Source: Athripsodes cinereus
Lineage: Eukaryota; Arthropoda; Insecta; Trichoptera; Leptoceridae
Length of the DNA: 64,000 bases
Reading direction: 5' to 3'
Assembly (NCBI GenBank): GCA_947579605.1
Contig: OX388319.1
Span: 1,674,001-1,738,000 of the forward strand
A model generated the notes under the pieces. That model was given only the letters and a program-made list of their open reading frames with translations. It was not told where the DNA came from and did no database searches. Below are positions 42,790-53,935 of this stretch, in pieces (the stretch's first letter is position 1; every line of letters starts with the position of its first letter). The position numbers and the translations under genes were made by a program.

Positions 42790-45700
42790 GATGGTACCAT
42801 CATCCAGGGTTGCAGCTCTCCTAAACTTCATCCATCCTCAGACAAATGGATCCTTAAATTCGCAGACAGACTTGCCCCCCTTCAGTGCCAAAACATAATG
42901 AAATTTCTCAATCCTATTCCCACTTTCCTCTTGGAGAAATTGACAAAAATTTTAATGGCAAGGAACTAAAGCTGTTCCTGAGCTGCGTTACAGATACATC
43001 TCCAGGAATCGATGGAATAACGTATAGCCTTATACAAAGAGTTTCTCTAGAATATTTACTTAACATTATTAAAAATATTTTCATCATAGGCAATATACCT
43101 TGCTCGAGGAAAACTCAGATCATTATTCCAATCTTGAAAGCAGAGACTGACCCAAACCAGGGCCAATCATATCGACCAATTGCACTCTCCTCAGCAATAG
43201 CCAAAAATACAGAACACACGGTGAAAAATCGACTAGATTGATTCATATAAGGTAACAGGAAGCAGCCATCTTGGTTATCCAATTTCAGGAAGAGAATGGG
43301 AGTCCTGGACAGCGTAGCTATTTTGGTCACAGATGTTCACGTTTCGTTATCGAGGAGAAAGCTCTTGGAAGGTATTTGCTTGAACATCAATAGTGCTTTC
43401 GATAATGTTATTATTTTTATACTATGTGCAAAGCTTGATCAATTGGACATTCCTTCTACCCTATCCGGACGTGAACCAAACCCGCAATCACCCTCCTATT
43501 AGAAAGACCATTCACAGGTGATTGCCGCAAGGCTCAGTGTTCTCACCCATTCTATTCAACTTGTACACGCATGATGTCTATCAGTCAGTATCTACGGATG
43601 TCCAAATTTTGAAATCTGCGGATGATTTGTTCGTATATTGCTCCGATAAATCCATGGACAACTTCCAGGTTTCCTTGCAATCAGAGTTGTTGTCGGAACA
43701 TGGCCTTAATGCTTCCTTCCAGAAGTGCAAAAGCATAGTATTCTCCAGAAAACTCCATCTAGTCTACCTGAAATTTTGATTTGACCAACGGTTAATTAAT
43801 TCTTTTAACGAAATAAGATTCCTGGAGGTCACATTGGTCACTGGTCTTTGATGGACCTTATTCATTGAACTCATACACCACAAATGTCAGACCGGCCTCA
43901 ACATCATGAGAGCCGTCTCCAGGGTCTGGTAAGGTTGCCACCCCGCGACTCAGAAAATCTTTTATACAGCATTTATCTGCAGCCATTTGGACTTTGGATC
44001 CTTTTTAATAACCCCAACCTCCAAGAAAACTTGTTGAGACCGGATCCGGTCTCAGTCTCTTCCGTTAATTATGGGTAATCCTCCCCTATCAACGCATTAC
44101 AGGTGGAGGCTGCAGATCCACCACTTGGACTGCGCAGACATCTTATGTGTTACAGGTTTTTAGTCAAAATCCTGCGTTTTATTGATAACCCTTTATTGAT
44201 TACCCTCTGTCTTTCAAACTTCATCTCCTCTCATACTTGGTAACTCATTTACCGGTATGGAGGGGTAAAGATCCACCACCTCTTGTTACCAGCTATAGAA
44301 AAATTAAAACTCCCTTGTTGGAGAGCTACACAGTTCTTACTGTATACTCTTTGTCATTTCCCACACTAAGTTTTAAACCGAAAGTTGCTCTCAACCTGGG
44401 TGTCAGTAATGGCATATTCGCACCTCATATTTTCAAATCGATTTTTGATTCCGATTGGCACTACTGGCACCTATCTATACAGACAGTTCGAAATAACCCT
44501 TTATTGATTACCCTCTGTCTTTCAAACTTCATCTCCTCTCATACTTGGTAACTCATTTACCGGTATGGAGGGGTAAAGATCCACCACCTCTTGTTACCAG
44601 CTATAGAAAAATTAAAACTCCCTTGTTGGAGAGCTACACAGTTCTTACTGTATACTCTTTGTCATTTCCCACACTAAGTTTTAAACCGAAAGTTGCTCTC
44701 AACCTGGGTGTCAGTAATGGCATATTCGCACCTCATATTTTCAAATCGATTTTTGATTCCGATTGGCACTACTGGCACCTATCTATACAGACAGTTCGAA
44801 ATAACCCTTTATTGATTACCCTCTGTCTTTCAAACTTCATCTCCTCTCATACTTGGTAACTCATTTACCGGTATGGAGGGGTAAAGATCCACCACCTCTT
44901 GTTACCAGCTATAGAAAAATTAAATCTCCCTTGTTGGAGAGCTACACAGTTCTTACTGTATACTCTTTGTCATTTCCCACACTAAGTTTTAAACCGAAAG
45001 TTGCTCTCAACCTGGGTGTCAGTAATGGCATATTCGCACCTCATATTTTCAAATCGATTTTTGATTCCGATTGGCACTACTGGCACCTATCTATACAGAC
45101 AGTTCGAAAAGTGACAAAGAGCGTACAGGGGCTGGCTTCTTTTTTTAATATAACACTAATAAAATGTTCAGGCACAGAGACGAGTCGTCAGTCTTCTCAG
45201 CGGAATGTCTTGTTATTAGAAAGGCTATAAGGGCTCTGACCATACGCCATTACAGGGTTAAAACTCTCCTCAGCGACTCTCAAAACGCTCTCCAGTCCGT
45301 TCTCCCTCCAGGCCGTTCTCTCTCCAGCATTATCCCAACCAGATGATCTTTTATCTTTAGATATTAGATACCTCCTATATAAACTTCAGATTTTGGGTGG
45401 AGAGGTGGTACTGGGTTGGATCCCGAACTGTGGGATCCTGGGCAATGAGGCAGTATATCTATTGGCCAAATTGGGAACGAACCTCCCTAACCCATCGGAC
45501 ACTGTCACAGCCTCCGATTACACTTTGATATTCGGCCGAAATCTCATCCAGTGCTGGCAGGCAGAGTGGTCAGAGACCAGCCAACTCAAAGGAAGAAAGT
45601 ATACCTCAATCCAACCCAATGTGTCCACGAAACTTTTGTTTTTCGGAAATTTCAATGAGTAAGGCTGACACCTCCACGATCTGTATAATGAAGTTAGCTC

Positions 45701-45935
45701 ATTGCTTTGTCAGATCGCATCTCTACCGAATCCACGTTATTGGTTCTCCTCTATGCGACCGCCTGAAGGAGGAGGACCTTGATCATTTTTTTTTCGAATG
45801 CCCGATCAATAACTTCTACCCAACTTTGATTAACAACCTGGTACATTATAGGGTTCCGTTACCTACAAATACTTCCTTGCTCCTGGGTTCAAGAAAAAAA
45901 AAGTATTTTCAAACTCCTTGTCCTATTCCTTAAGC
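42790..45935 (+). pseudogene. Decayed RNase H-bearing LINE (I/LOA-like clade)
   Basis: Pieces of one polyprotein ORF appear in order, in shifting frames. RT start: TDTSPGIDGITYSLI and QSYRPIALSS (42980-43200). RT middle: INSAFDNVIIF (43385). Then MPQGSVFSPILFNLYTHDV and SADDLFVYC (43522-43650). An RNase H-like region has SSVFSAECLVIRKAI and LLSDSQNALQSVL (45164-45310) and VLGWIPNCGILGNEA (45405). A terminal zinc-knuckle-like region has HLYRIHV, SPLCDRLKEEDLDHFFFECP (45719-45810). The canonical aromatic before ADD is replaced by serine. Numerous stops and frameshifts and a 3x308-bp internal repeat make it dead. Confidence 0.75.
44185..45108 (+). repeat. Three tandem 308-bp copies within the LINE
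   Basis: Copies 44185-44492, 44493-44800 and 44801-45108 are almost identical (one AAAACTCCC to AAATCTCCC change in the third). Each holds the same 104-codon frame start. Either a recent duplication or an assembly product. Confidence 0.93.
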
Positions 45936-46413
45936 CCCATTTGATAAAGCTTTGAATTTTGTGTTTTTTGTCCTGAACTAATAATTTTTCTTGGCAGTTT
46001 CTGGCTAGGAAGAAAGCCAACAAAAGAATAAGAGAGACAGCACGTGATACCAACAGTATAAGTGAATTAGTAAGAAAAAAAAACATTCACGCGGCTCATA
46101 GTACATGTTGACTTATACTGTTGATGCCACTCACAATGTTGAAAACTAACCATAATGATTGGTCACTAAGAGTATACATAGGTCGACATATACTTTTAAT
46201 GCTATACGAGTTTGAAAATAAATAAGATATACTATTAAATACAAATATTGTTTTTAAGGTCTTATAATTACAATTTGATTTTTGTTATCGATTACACATG
46301 TGTAGTTTGAGATATACTACAAAATTCCATCAAAAAGTAAAAATCGATTTTTTTTTACTTATAATGCCATGCACGAGAGAAATATGCCCTTAAGCGGATT
46401 TGAATTATGGAAT

Positions 46414-46821
46414 AGTCACATAATAATAATAATAACACCGATTTTATGGATTTAAGAAAGGTATCCATTCTATTAATTGTACCTAACTGGTTGCACTTTG
46501 CATTTTCATGGTTCTTTTCTTGAATTTCGAATGACTCCTGTCACACAAATATTTAATTTTTCTCGATTGTGATGGACATATTTTTAATTTACTATTATTA
46601 CGCAATGATGGATGTAATAATTAAAATAAAAAAACTTAGCAAGGTGACAAGTTTAATGGACTTGTGTTTTATTACTTTAAATAAATTTAAGGTGGTCTGT
46701 TACCTATTGGTAGAGTTTTAGACTTGAAATCTTAAAGATTCTAGCCCATTCATACACCTTCTCCATCTTTATGACACAAGCCGAACGTTCATTGTGATTA
46801 TGTCTTCGGATAAATTTGATC
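46414..46821. other. AT-rich spacer
   Basis: A weak tRNA-like stretch (46690-46750) was noted but has no convincing B box. No gene. Confidence 0.4.
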
Positions 46822-46866
46822 TATACCATCACAGCATATCTCAAAAGTGGGGCTACCAATAGATTA
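46822..46866 (-). mobile_element. SINE-A, 3' end fragment
   Basis: ATACCATCACAGCATATCTC and AAAAGTGGGGCTACCA: complement of the SINE-A end. Confidence 0.6.
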
Positions 46867-46949
46867 AATGCAATTTAATCATATAAGTCCTTATTTGAGT
46901 TTTTTTCAAATACAAATTCATATTTCATATCTGAAAATCCACATTCATA

Positions 46950-47122
46950 TTTCAATTTTCAAGGACGAGCATGTGTTAAGTAGGAGAAATCGAGGTGCGT
47001 GTATCAGAAATTGTATGAATGTAGAAGAAGCGAAAGAAGTATGTGAGGGTTGATCTATACAGCGTACCGCAGTCTCTCTGCCTACCTCACTTTTTGACAT
47101 GGTGTGAGGGTACCTATAGTAT
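46950..47122 (+). pseudogene. RTE-B 3' fragment
   Basis: Encodes DEHVLSRRNRGACIRN and CMNVEEAKEVCEG, directly comparable to HVLSTLNRRACMRNCMTV at 13.4 kb, then CTGCCTACCTCAC and GGTGTGAGGGTA. Confidence 0.7.
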
Positions 47123-47766
47123 AGAATACAATGCATATTTATAGGATTCATACTTTAAAGATATTACAAATTTTAAGGATACAATTCATTCATTATGTCT
47201 AGTTTTTTTTGTGACCTATTTTATTTATAAAATTTTATTTAAATGAGGAAGTATAGTAACACATATGTTTAATTTTTTTATATCATTGGATCTTTAAATG
47301 TTTTAGGTGTACCTAGTTTTTAATCTTTATATGTGCTAAAGTCTTAATGATTTTTTTTTTAATTTAATGTAAATTAACAATGTAAATGATATTTATATTT
47401 ATCTTTGATATTCTCAATCAATGGTCTATCTTTGGTGTTTGTATTTTATTTAAATGTTTGGTATTGCTCGTATACATAAAATTTGTTTCTTATGACGCTA
47501 TGTAAAATAATGTAGGTATAAGTTAACAAAATAAATAAATAAATAAATTTGTTTGTTGACAACACCGGGTATCTCATCTAATAACAAATAATAAATCTAT
47601 GATCAACATCAACCACAACATAGATCGTGAACTGCCAATCACAATCTACATCGTTGCTAGTAATATATTCGCCACCTGTTGTAATAAAAATAATACACTT
47701 ATATTAGGTAGGTACCTACTAGAGAAATCATTTCATTGCATTGTACTTATCTACAAAATGATCTAT
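47123..47766. other. AT-rich spacer with (AAAT)n tail
   Basis: AATAAATAAATAAATAAA at 47530-47548 marks a LINE-like 3' tail in sense. No gene. Confidence 0.4.
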
Positions 47767-48183
47767 ATATCGCCTTTGCATATTCAAAAAGAGGTATGTG
47801 CGAATATTTTTATTCGGGCATTCTCTTTTAAAACTGTTAATAAAGGCATTTGTTGAATAGTCAAACGAGAACGGGTTCGAATAATAAAAACAAGGTAGGT
47901 ACTTACGTGCAGGAGCCAAGGAGTATAATTGTCAATTAATATAAAAATTGTTACATACAACAAATGAATCTCTACATGTAAAGAAGTATGTATATAACAG
48001 TATTAATAGCGAAAATATAATATTTACCCAATTTAGCTAGTTTATTATAAACATTTTTTATCTGATTTAACAGCATTAAAATTGTAGTTTGGACTTTTTA
48101 TTTTTTGGCATATTGTGATATTATTCTTTAAATATTGAATTTTAATATTTGATACTAAGAATCACTTTACAAAATAGTTATGG

Positions 48184-48490
48184 TGTCTATTAATTGTGTC
48201 GGTGCACACGTAGTAAAATTCCATAATGATGTAATTTGAAACAAGTGTTTCTTTCTAATATAGATTATTGATTCCGAGAGAGACGTCTTTCGACTTATCA
48301 GGTCTCTCTCGGAATCAATAATCTTTAGTAGAAAGAAACACTTGTTTCGTTGGGTTAGTTGGAAGATATCGCTTGCACGCGATAAACTCGCCCATTGTGC
48401 ATGATAATTATTTGTATTTATAATCTGTTTATATGTATGTTTTTTAAGGCACAATAAAGTTTATTATTATTATTATTGTTTCAAATTACA
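48184..48490. mobile_element. Foldback MITE with a nested LINE tail
   Basis: Arms GAAACAAGTGTTTCTTTCTA through GATTATTGATTCCGAGAGAG and their inverse (48297-48348). The outer part CCATAATGATGTAATTTGAA pairs with 48479-48500. A LINE 3' end (48349-48475) is inserted in the right arm. Confidence 0.7.
48349..48475 (+). repeat. LINE 3' end, GCGATAAACTCGCCC family, with TTGTTTC duplication
   Basis: GTTAGTTGGAAGATATCGCT, GCGATAAACTCGCCC, then TGCACAATAAAGTTTATTAT as tail. TTGTTTC precedes it (48342-48348) and follows it, a 7-bp target duplication. Confidence 0.75.
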
Positions 48491-48630
48491 TAGTTATGGA
48501 GTCATTATAAGTAGTTTATCCAAGAAATGTCAAATGTCCAATTGTGTCAAAAAATTCATAACATAAAATGTCAGAACATTTATGAATTCACACGTCCCTT
48601 TTTGAGTATGTAACGACGTTATTCAAAATA

Positions 48631-49142
48631 GGCTGAGGTTATTTCTACCCATTTTTTTTTTTTTTTTCTTTTTTACCATAAACAACCTGAGGTAAATAAA
48701 TATATTTCTATATTTCTGTCCTTTTCCTAAATGAAACAAAAACTGTGAAAGCACTACTCTATGGTTAATCTATGGCATAAAACACTTCTTTCCGGCTTTT
48801 GTCAGGTTTTCTTTTTGCCGCCCATGTTGATATAATTCATTTTATAATCCAGAAATTTAACCCATAAACGACTTAAAAACACTCAATTTGTAGAAAATAT
48901 TTAAGAGAAAATTAAATGCAATAAAAATATCCATTAATATAAACAAAATAAAGTTAAAACACGAATTAGAAATTACTAACAAAACGTCACACAAGTCTAA
49001 TGACAGTATAAACGTCAAACAAATAGTTGGTATCTGTTATCTGTGGTTGGTATGTACTTTGGGTAGAAATAACCACTTTTTCGCGGAATATTTTTGTTTG
49101 TATACAAAAAAAAAAAAAAATGGGTGAAAATAGCGCCTCATA
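48631..49142. mobile_element. TIR element of about 0.5 kb with poly-T/A subterminal runs
   Basis: Left end CTGAGGTTATTTCTACCCAT followed by T17; right end A14 followed by TGGGTGAAAATAGCGCCTCA. Inverted ends; a second internal GGGTAGAAATAACCAC at 49056 suggests rearrangement. Non-coding. Confidence 0.5.
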
Positions 49143-49375
49143 AGGTATGTGAGAACATTTTTATTTACGCATATTCTTTAAAAACTCTTCATTAGGGCAT
49201 TGAAATTGCTGTTTGGACTTTTTATTTGTTGGCATATTGTGATATTATTCTTCAAGTATTGAATTTTAATATTTAATACTAAGAATCACTTTATAAAATG
49301 GTTATGATGTCATTATGAGCAGTTTATTCTAGAAATTCACATACCCCTTTTTGAATATGCAACGACGATATGTGA
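49143..49375. mobile_element. Second copy of the 47767 TIR family, 230 bp
   Basis: GGTATGTGAGAACATTTTTA at the left and CACATACCCCTTTTTGAATA with TGCAACGACG at the right are inverted. The body matches 48085-48185. Confidence 0.6.
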
Positions 49376-49436
49376 TTAGTTAGTGCTTGCAATAGACATA
49401 ATGTTAATTCATTACTAGCTACAATTACTATTGCTA

Positions 49437-49598
49437 TTGTACTATCACGACATATCCCACAAGTGGGGTAGCCAGCAAACCAACTGCACGTAATAAACGT
49501 GCAAGTCGTCCTCTCCACGCTAACAAAAAAATATGGCATTTAGGATGAGTAGCGAACCTCACCACAGAATTTAAGATGTTAAATGTATTTTTGAAAAA
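49437..49598 (-). mobile_element. SINE-A, partial
   Basis: TACTATCACGACATATCCCA to GAATTTAAGATGTTAAATGT. Confidence 0.78.
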
Positions 49599-50999
49599 TT
49601 AAATATCTAACGTACCTACTTACATAATTTTTAGGGATTGGATTTGTGGACTTTGTGTAAGTATATTTTGTATGTATATTTTAACAATTTTTCTCTCTTC
49701 ATCTTTTTGTTAAATAAAGTAGACAACTCAAATTTCTGTTTGTTAGGTGGCAAGGAAGGGATCTTTATTGGTTTGCTCATTCTTGTAAATAATTTTTATA
49801 TTTATTTTTATAACTGTATGATCCAGAAAGAATAAATAAAAATAATTTAATTTAATTCACGTACAATGTACGAACGGGGCCTAAACTGGCCACATTGAGC
49901 AATTAATCTACAGATGATTCATTTCCCGAATTGCCAGCAGATCCGTAGCAATTCCTCTAATTTTCGCAAAATGGTCACGATTGTACGTGATTCACCCGCA
50001 ATTCATATTTTTGAACCACTTCGATTAATCATTCCAATTGATCACACTCATCCATAGTCAACCTATTTGAATAGGTATTAACTAGGTAGGTGTTCAAAAA
50101 TAAAGTGGTTCAAAAATATGTTTGACATCTACACTTCTAGTAAGTAAAAAATCCAGTTCCCGACATCCAATGGTGTCAAAAAATTCATAACATAGATCCA
50201 TATTTGGTGAATTGTTGACGTTAAATCGTTTTACAATTCCCAATATGATCCTATTTTGATTCATATAAAGTGGCCTTTTTAACCCCCCAGGCTACATATC
50301 AAAAGTCTTCGCTTTTTAATATAAGTTTCAGACAAATATACTTTTTTGTATACATTGAAAAATTATCATGTATTGCTCAATGTTACTACTAGGAAGATTC
50401 ATTGTTTATAAAGATAGTGATATATATTAATTAAATCGATACATAATAAAATTGACTTAATTAAAGTAATTATTAAATAATAAAATCGATACACAAGTAT
50501 CAATGGTTTTGTATCAATGTGTTGTAATATATTTGTAGGTAAATAAAAATCCTGGTCCGTGAGCGGCATAGTTGTCAGGTCACAGCCCTCTGGTAACAGA
50601 GCTGCTGATGGTAATATTATAGTGGTAACTCTGCAATGGTAACGCTAGGAGCTATGCAGGGTTTCACTAACACAAATATATGGGAGCGGAGTTTGAAATG
50701 TGATAAGCATCTATTAAAAAAAATATATAATGTGGACAAATAATGACAAGTTATGAATTTTTCGCATTTCACTAGATTTATACTAAGAATATTACTCAAC
50801 AAACACCTCATTCGCACAACCAACAGACTGTGCAAACTCCCTTTTGTATGAAACAGGAAATTGTCCTGATGCTTACGAATCGGCTTGGCTGGTTTAAGTG
50901 CACTTTCTCCATTGTACGTTCACCAATCTCACCAATTCCCGTTTCATGTTGCTATGTTCTACATCTGTTAAGCATACATGTCAACTAACATCAACCATC
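49599..50999. other. AT-rich spacer with a possible small TIR element
   Basis: AATTCACGTACAAT (49855) and ATTGTACGTGATT (near 49982) are inverted and enclose a GC-richer 130-bp block, perhaps a MITE. No gene. Confidence 0.4.
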
Positions 51000-51216
51000 T
51001 TTATTTATTTATAAACGCAATAAACGGCTTTCGCCTTTTCAAGCGAAAATAAAACAAAAATATTATTTATGTTCAAGGCAAAATCAAATATAAGTTTTGC
51101 AAAGTCAATAACTGTGGTGAATAATTATGTTCGATGTTTTTGATATTTTAAAATGATACCTGAAATACATGGCGCCATAGAACGGTAGGTACTATTCTCC
51201 TATTTACTATTGTCTT
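51000..51216 (-). repeat. LINE 3' tail, AACGGC...GCC family
   Basis: TTTATTTATTTATAAACGCA and ATAAACGGCTTTCGCC, antisense, as at 13195. Confidence 0.5.
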
Positions 51217-51343
51217 TTAAGGATGGATGTAAAAACTTCATTGCTGAATTTAAGATTTTTTTTAACACTCGCCTTTCATAGGACCCTCGATAATTTACGG
51301 AAATAATGGGAGACATATCCCTTATCGGGTGCCCCACGGTTTA
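51217..51343 (-). mobile_element. SINE-A, 5' part
   Basis: AAGGATGGATGTAAAAACTT to TATCGGGTGCCCCACGG; the 3' half and tail are missing. Confidence 0.7.
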
Positions 51344-51742
51344 GTAAAAGTATAAAACGTCTTTTCAATTGTTATTAAAAGAATAAATTCAGTTGTTTTT
51401 TTTTAACGACTTTTTTCTCCTCGACGGAACACAATTATGACGATACTTCAAACTCCTGAAGATGGCGACGACACGCTCGACGAAAGCTCATGCCGAAAAT
51501 AGCAGCGACACGTAGATCCCGATAACATGGCCACATTTATCTATTTTATTTTAATTAGAGGTAATTAATTGAAATAAAAATGTACATTATACATTAAAAA
51601 TCACAAATGGCTCCAATACTTGAGTACCCCTGCTGCAGCAAATCACCTGTCACCACCGGTCTTCCCTCTCGGTAGCGACGTGACCCGGAATAGGAGTAAT
51701 AAACATTTTATTTATGAAATTAATGAAAAAAAATGAACTCAC
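51344..51742. other. Spacer with a hairpin motif and a GC-rich patch
   Basis: 51456-51506 has CTGAAGATGGCG... CATGCCGAAAAT, the recurring motif with a longer loop. 51610-51690 is GC-rich (minus: CGAGAGGGAAGACCGGTGGT), probably an old retroelement piece. Confidence 0.4.
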
Positions 51743-51796
51743 TGTAATCCTTTGATGTCATATTGCTCCTATCGGCTTTCACTGCAGTTCCCCGAC
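51743..51796 (-). other. Candidate 54-bp host exon
   Basis: On the minus strand, TTTATTTTTATTCCAG precedes GTCGGGGAACTGCAG..., and GGATTACA is followed by GTGAGTTC. Both splice sites fit the consensus. One frame is open through the exon, reading RGTAVKADRSNMTSKDY; the other two contain stops. The composition is richer in GC than the flanks. I do not recognise the protein. No other exon of such a gene was found in the window, so it could be a small exon between long introns or chance. Confidence 0.35.
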
Positions 51797-52798
51797 CTGG
51801 AATAAAAATAAATAATGTATAATTATGTCTATCTAAAGTTTCTAAAGCATCACGCCATAATTTATAACTGGAAAAAAACATCTGAATAATAAAATATACC
51901 TATTTATTAAAAATTAATAAATTTCACAACAATATCAATGTAGGTATGCATCAATGTCTAGTACATTCTTGGAGTCATATCACATAGTACAACCAAAATA
52001 CTCATGTAAATGTTGAAAACGACTATCCTCAATTACCGCGGGATTGGCATGCACGTATTTTTGACAATATAGTCACTTCGCACATCGTAGAGGTTTAGAT
52101 CAAGACAAGATTGAGATCGTATTTAGATGGTGCCATTAGTAACCCTACTGTCCTATTTTACGGACCCCACAATGTATTCCACCACACTAATAGGTTGGAT
52201 TTTGGTTAAAATTTGAACGTAGCTGCATTCACTTTTCATATTTTATTTACATATATTATGGACCTGTGTGTGCATGACAGAACTAATCCTTTCGTTACCT
52301 TTTTGCAGAACTATTTTAAGTTCAAATTTTGGCCAAACTGAGTTAAGTGTTAAAAAATGATAATAATAGATACGAGATAATTTAATGAATCTGAGTAATT
52401 AATTCGTATATATTCGTAGATATTTTCAACATAACATACAATGACTTTATCGCCAGGATAGAGATTCTTCTTTGATTGTCTCTTTTTGATGATATCTTTT
52501 TTTTTCTTGAATTGGCATTTCTTTGTTTTTTTTCTGTTTTTTCATTTCCTACTGAGACCGCCTTGGCCAAAAGCTGTTATGGTCTCAGTGCAAGGTGATG
52601 TTTTTATAATAATAATAATAATATATAATAAGGCTTGTCAAATTTTGCTATAGATATTTTTAATATTTTTATAACAAAAACAAAACTTTAAACTGCTCCA
52701 TTGAAAAATCTCCCTAAAATACTTGGATAGATTTGCATTAAGGCAGCGCTTTGTTATTGAACAAATAAAATGCTTAAGTTAGATTACATACAAAATTT
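51797..52798. other. AT-rich spacer
   Basis: No gene; the 62-codon lysine-rich frame at 52382-52570 is low-complexity. (ATA)n near 52608-52630. Confidence 0.45.
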
Positions 52799-53023
52799 AA
52801 AGGAAAATATTTAATTTAAATCAAAACACTGTTTTATTCCACTATGAGATTGTTTAATTATTAAAACGTTTTCAACTACAATGTAGCCATCATCAGTAAT
52901 AACACAATACAGTATTGTGTTATTACTGATGATGGCTACATTGTAGTTGAAAACGTTTTAATAATTAAACAATCTCATAGTGGAATAAAACAGTGTTTTG
53001 ATTTAAATTAAATATTTTCCTTT
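52799..53023. repeat. Perfect palindrome, 112-bp arms, 1-bp spacer
   Basis: Left arm 52799-52910 and right arm 52912-53023 are exact inverses around A52911. Each arm holds GTTTTATTCCACTATGAGAT and the CTGATGATG-hairpin-GAAA motif. The outer boundaries decay gradually. A transcript would fold into a long perfect duplex. Confidence 0.95.
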
Positions 53024-53222
53024 TAAATGCATTTCCACAAAGTTACACTCGAAAATATAGAAATACAAAATTTAATTAATTATTGAAATGAATTGTATGA
53101 TGTTTGCTGTGTAACATGATAAATCATTGTGAAACTGTTTTGTACATAAACTTTGAGTGACGCAAAGATTGCAACTATCATGTCACTGTTAATATTACAT
53201 GATGAATAAATAAATAAATAAA
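53024..53222 (+). repeat. Probable LINE 3' end with (AAAT)n tail
   Basis: Ends GATGAATAAATAAATAAATA; no coding remnant. Confidence 0.4.
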
Positions 53223-53315
53223 GATGAAACGAGTTGTACCTATTTTTTTTACTAATTATTTACTCTTTACTCAACAAGAAATGAATAATTATACGAAACA
53301 AATAACAATGTTCAT

Positions 53316-53450
53316 TCCAGCGATGAGGTCTACCACACATCCCGAATTCTTTTATATTATCATTTTTATGGTACGGAAAGCTGTATGTTTATTACCAACG
53401 CTAATTAATTCCGCTGGTTACCCCGCTTCTGGGACATTCTGTGATTAAAA
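53316..53450 (+). mobile_element. SINE-A, diverged 3' half
   Basis: TTCCAGCGATGAGGTCTACC to GGGACATTCTGTGATTAAAA. Confidence 0.65.
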
Positions 53451-53499
53451 CATAGAACTTATATTTTGAAAATACAGCACGCATATTAGTTTTGTTCAC

Positions 53500-53935
53500 T
53501 CCGTGGAGTAATCGCAATTTTTTATCAGTTTTCGTGTGTCCTGTAAAATGCAGGGGTTCGTAAAACCTCACGCATAAGACAATCTATTTTATTTTTTATT
53601 TAAAAAAAAAAGATTTATCTAGGTTTTGTTATAAACCCAAATACAACCTTATACACCTTTCACAGTAAGCTACTATAAGCTTGTGTCGTGAAAGGGGAGT
53701 TTGCCGGCACCTGGTATCGAACCACGGACCCCTCGTTTACGAGGCCGAGACTCTACCTCCAGGCTACCGACGAACTCAACAATTAACATCTACAATTCAG
53801 CGATGATTCACGCCACCCATCTTGAATGTTTTGAACTTCTATTAGCACGGGGAAGACAATCTGCATATTCACTACTTCCAATTGATCTGCTGGCTACCTC
53901 GCTTGTGAGATATGCCGTGATGGTATAGTAGCAAT
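53500..53935 (+). mobile_element. SINE-A split by a SINE-B insertion
   Basis: 5' part 53500-53588 (CTCCGTGGAGTAATCGC...); 3' part from 53779 (AACATCTACAATTCAGCGAT) to GATGGTATAGTAGCAATAG. The antisense SINE-B lies between. Confidence 0.8.
53591..53777 (-). mobile_element. SINE-B, full length, inside SINE-A
   Basis: Head GAGTTCGTCGGTAGCCTGGA at 53777, B box GTGGTTCGATACC (antisense), A-tail at 53591-53610. Confidence 0.88.

Larger units (their letters stand above)
42182..46413. mobile_element. Large TIR element with subterminal repeats, enclosing LINE sequence
   Basis: Ends are inverted copies over about 50-60 bp: CATAATTCAAATCCGCTYAA, GGGCATATTT and CTCTCGTGCATGGCATT (42185-42243 against 46361-46413). 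Between these ends and the central LINE, the motif ATATACTRTTRATG and variants occurs about a dozen times on both sides (for example 42455, 42475, 42519, 42540 and 46120, 46195, 46230). Such clusters are typical transposase-binding regions. No transposase was found; the only coding remnants belong to a LINE. A target duplication is not clear. Confidence 0.65.
47767..48620. mobile_element. TIR element interrupted by a foldback
   Basis: Left end CGCCTTTGCATATTCAAAAA and right end CCTTTTTGAGTATGTAACGA (48590-48612) are inverted. The interior shares GGCATATTGTGATATTATTC and CTAAGAATCACTTTA with 49143-49375, a shorter copy. Interrupted at GTTATGG by the 48184-48490 foldback. Confidence 0.5.

Noticed and set aside
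44237..44859. Three identical 104-codon genes
   Set aside because: They are the same LINE segment in the 308-bp tandem copies, not separate genes.
46690..46760. tRNA-like element
   Set aside because: The TTGGTAGAGTTTTAGACTTG stretch looks like a tRNA D-arm/anticodon region, but the B box is missing.
47880..47935. Possible exon with donor GTAAGT on the minus strand
   Set aside because: A fair donor follows CTCCTGCAC, but no acceptor and no adequate open frame were found upstream.
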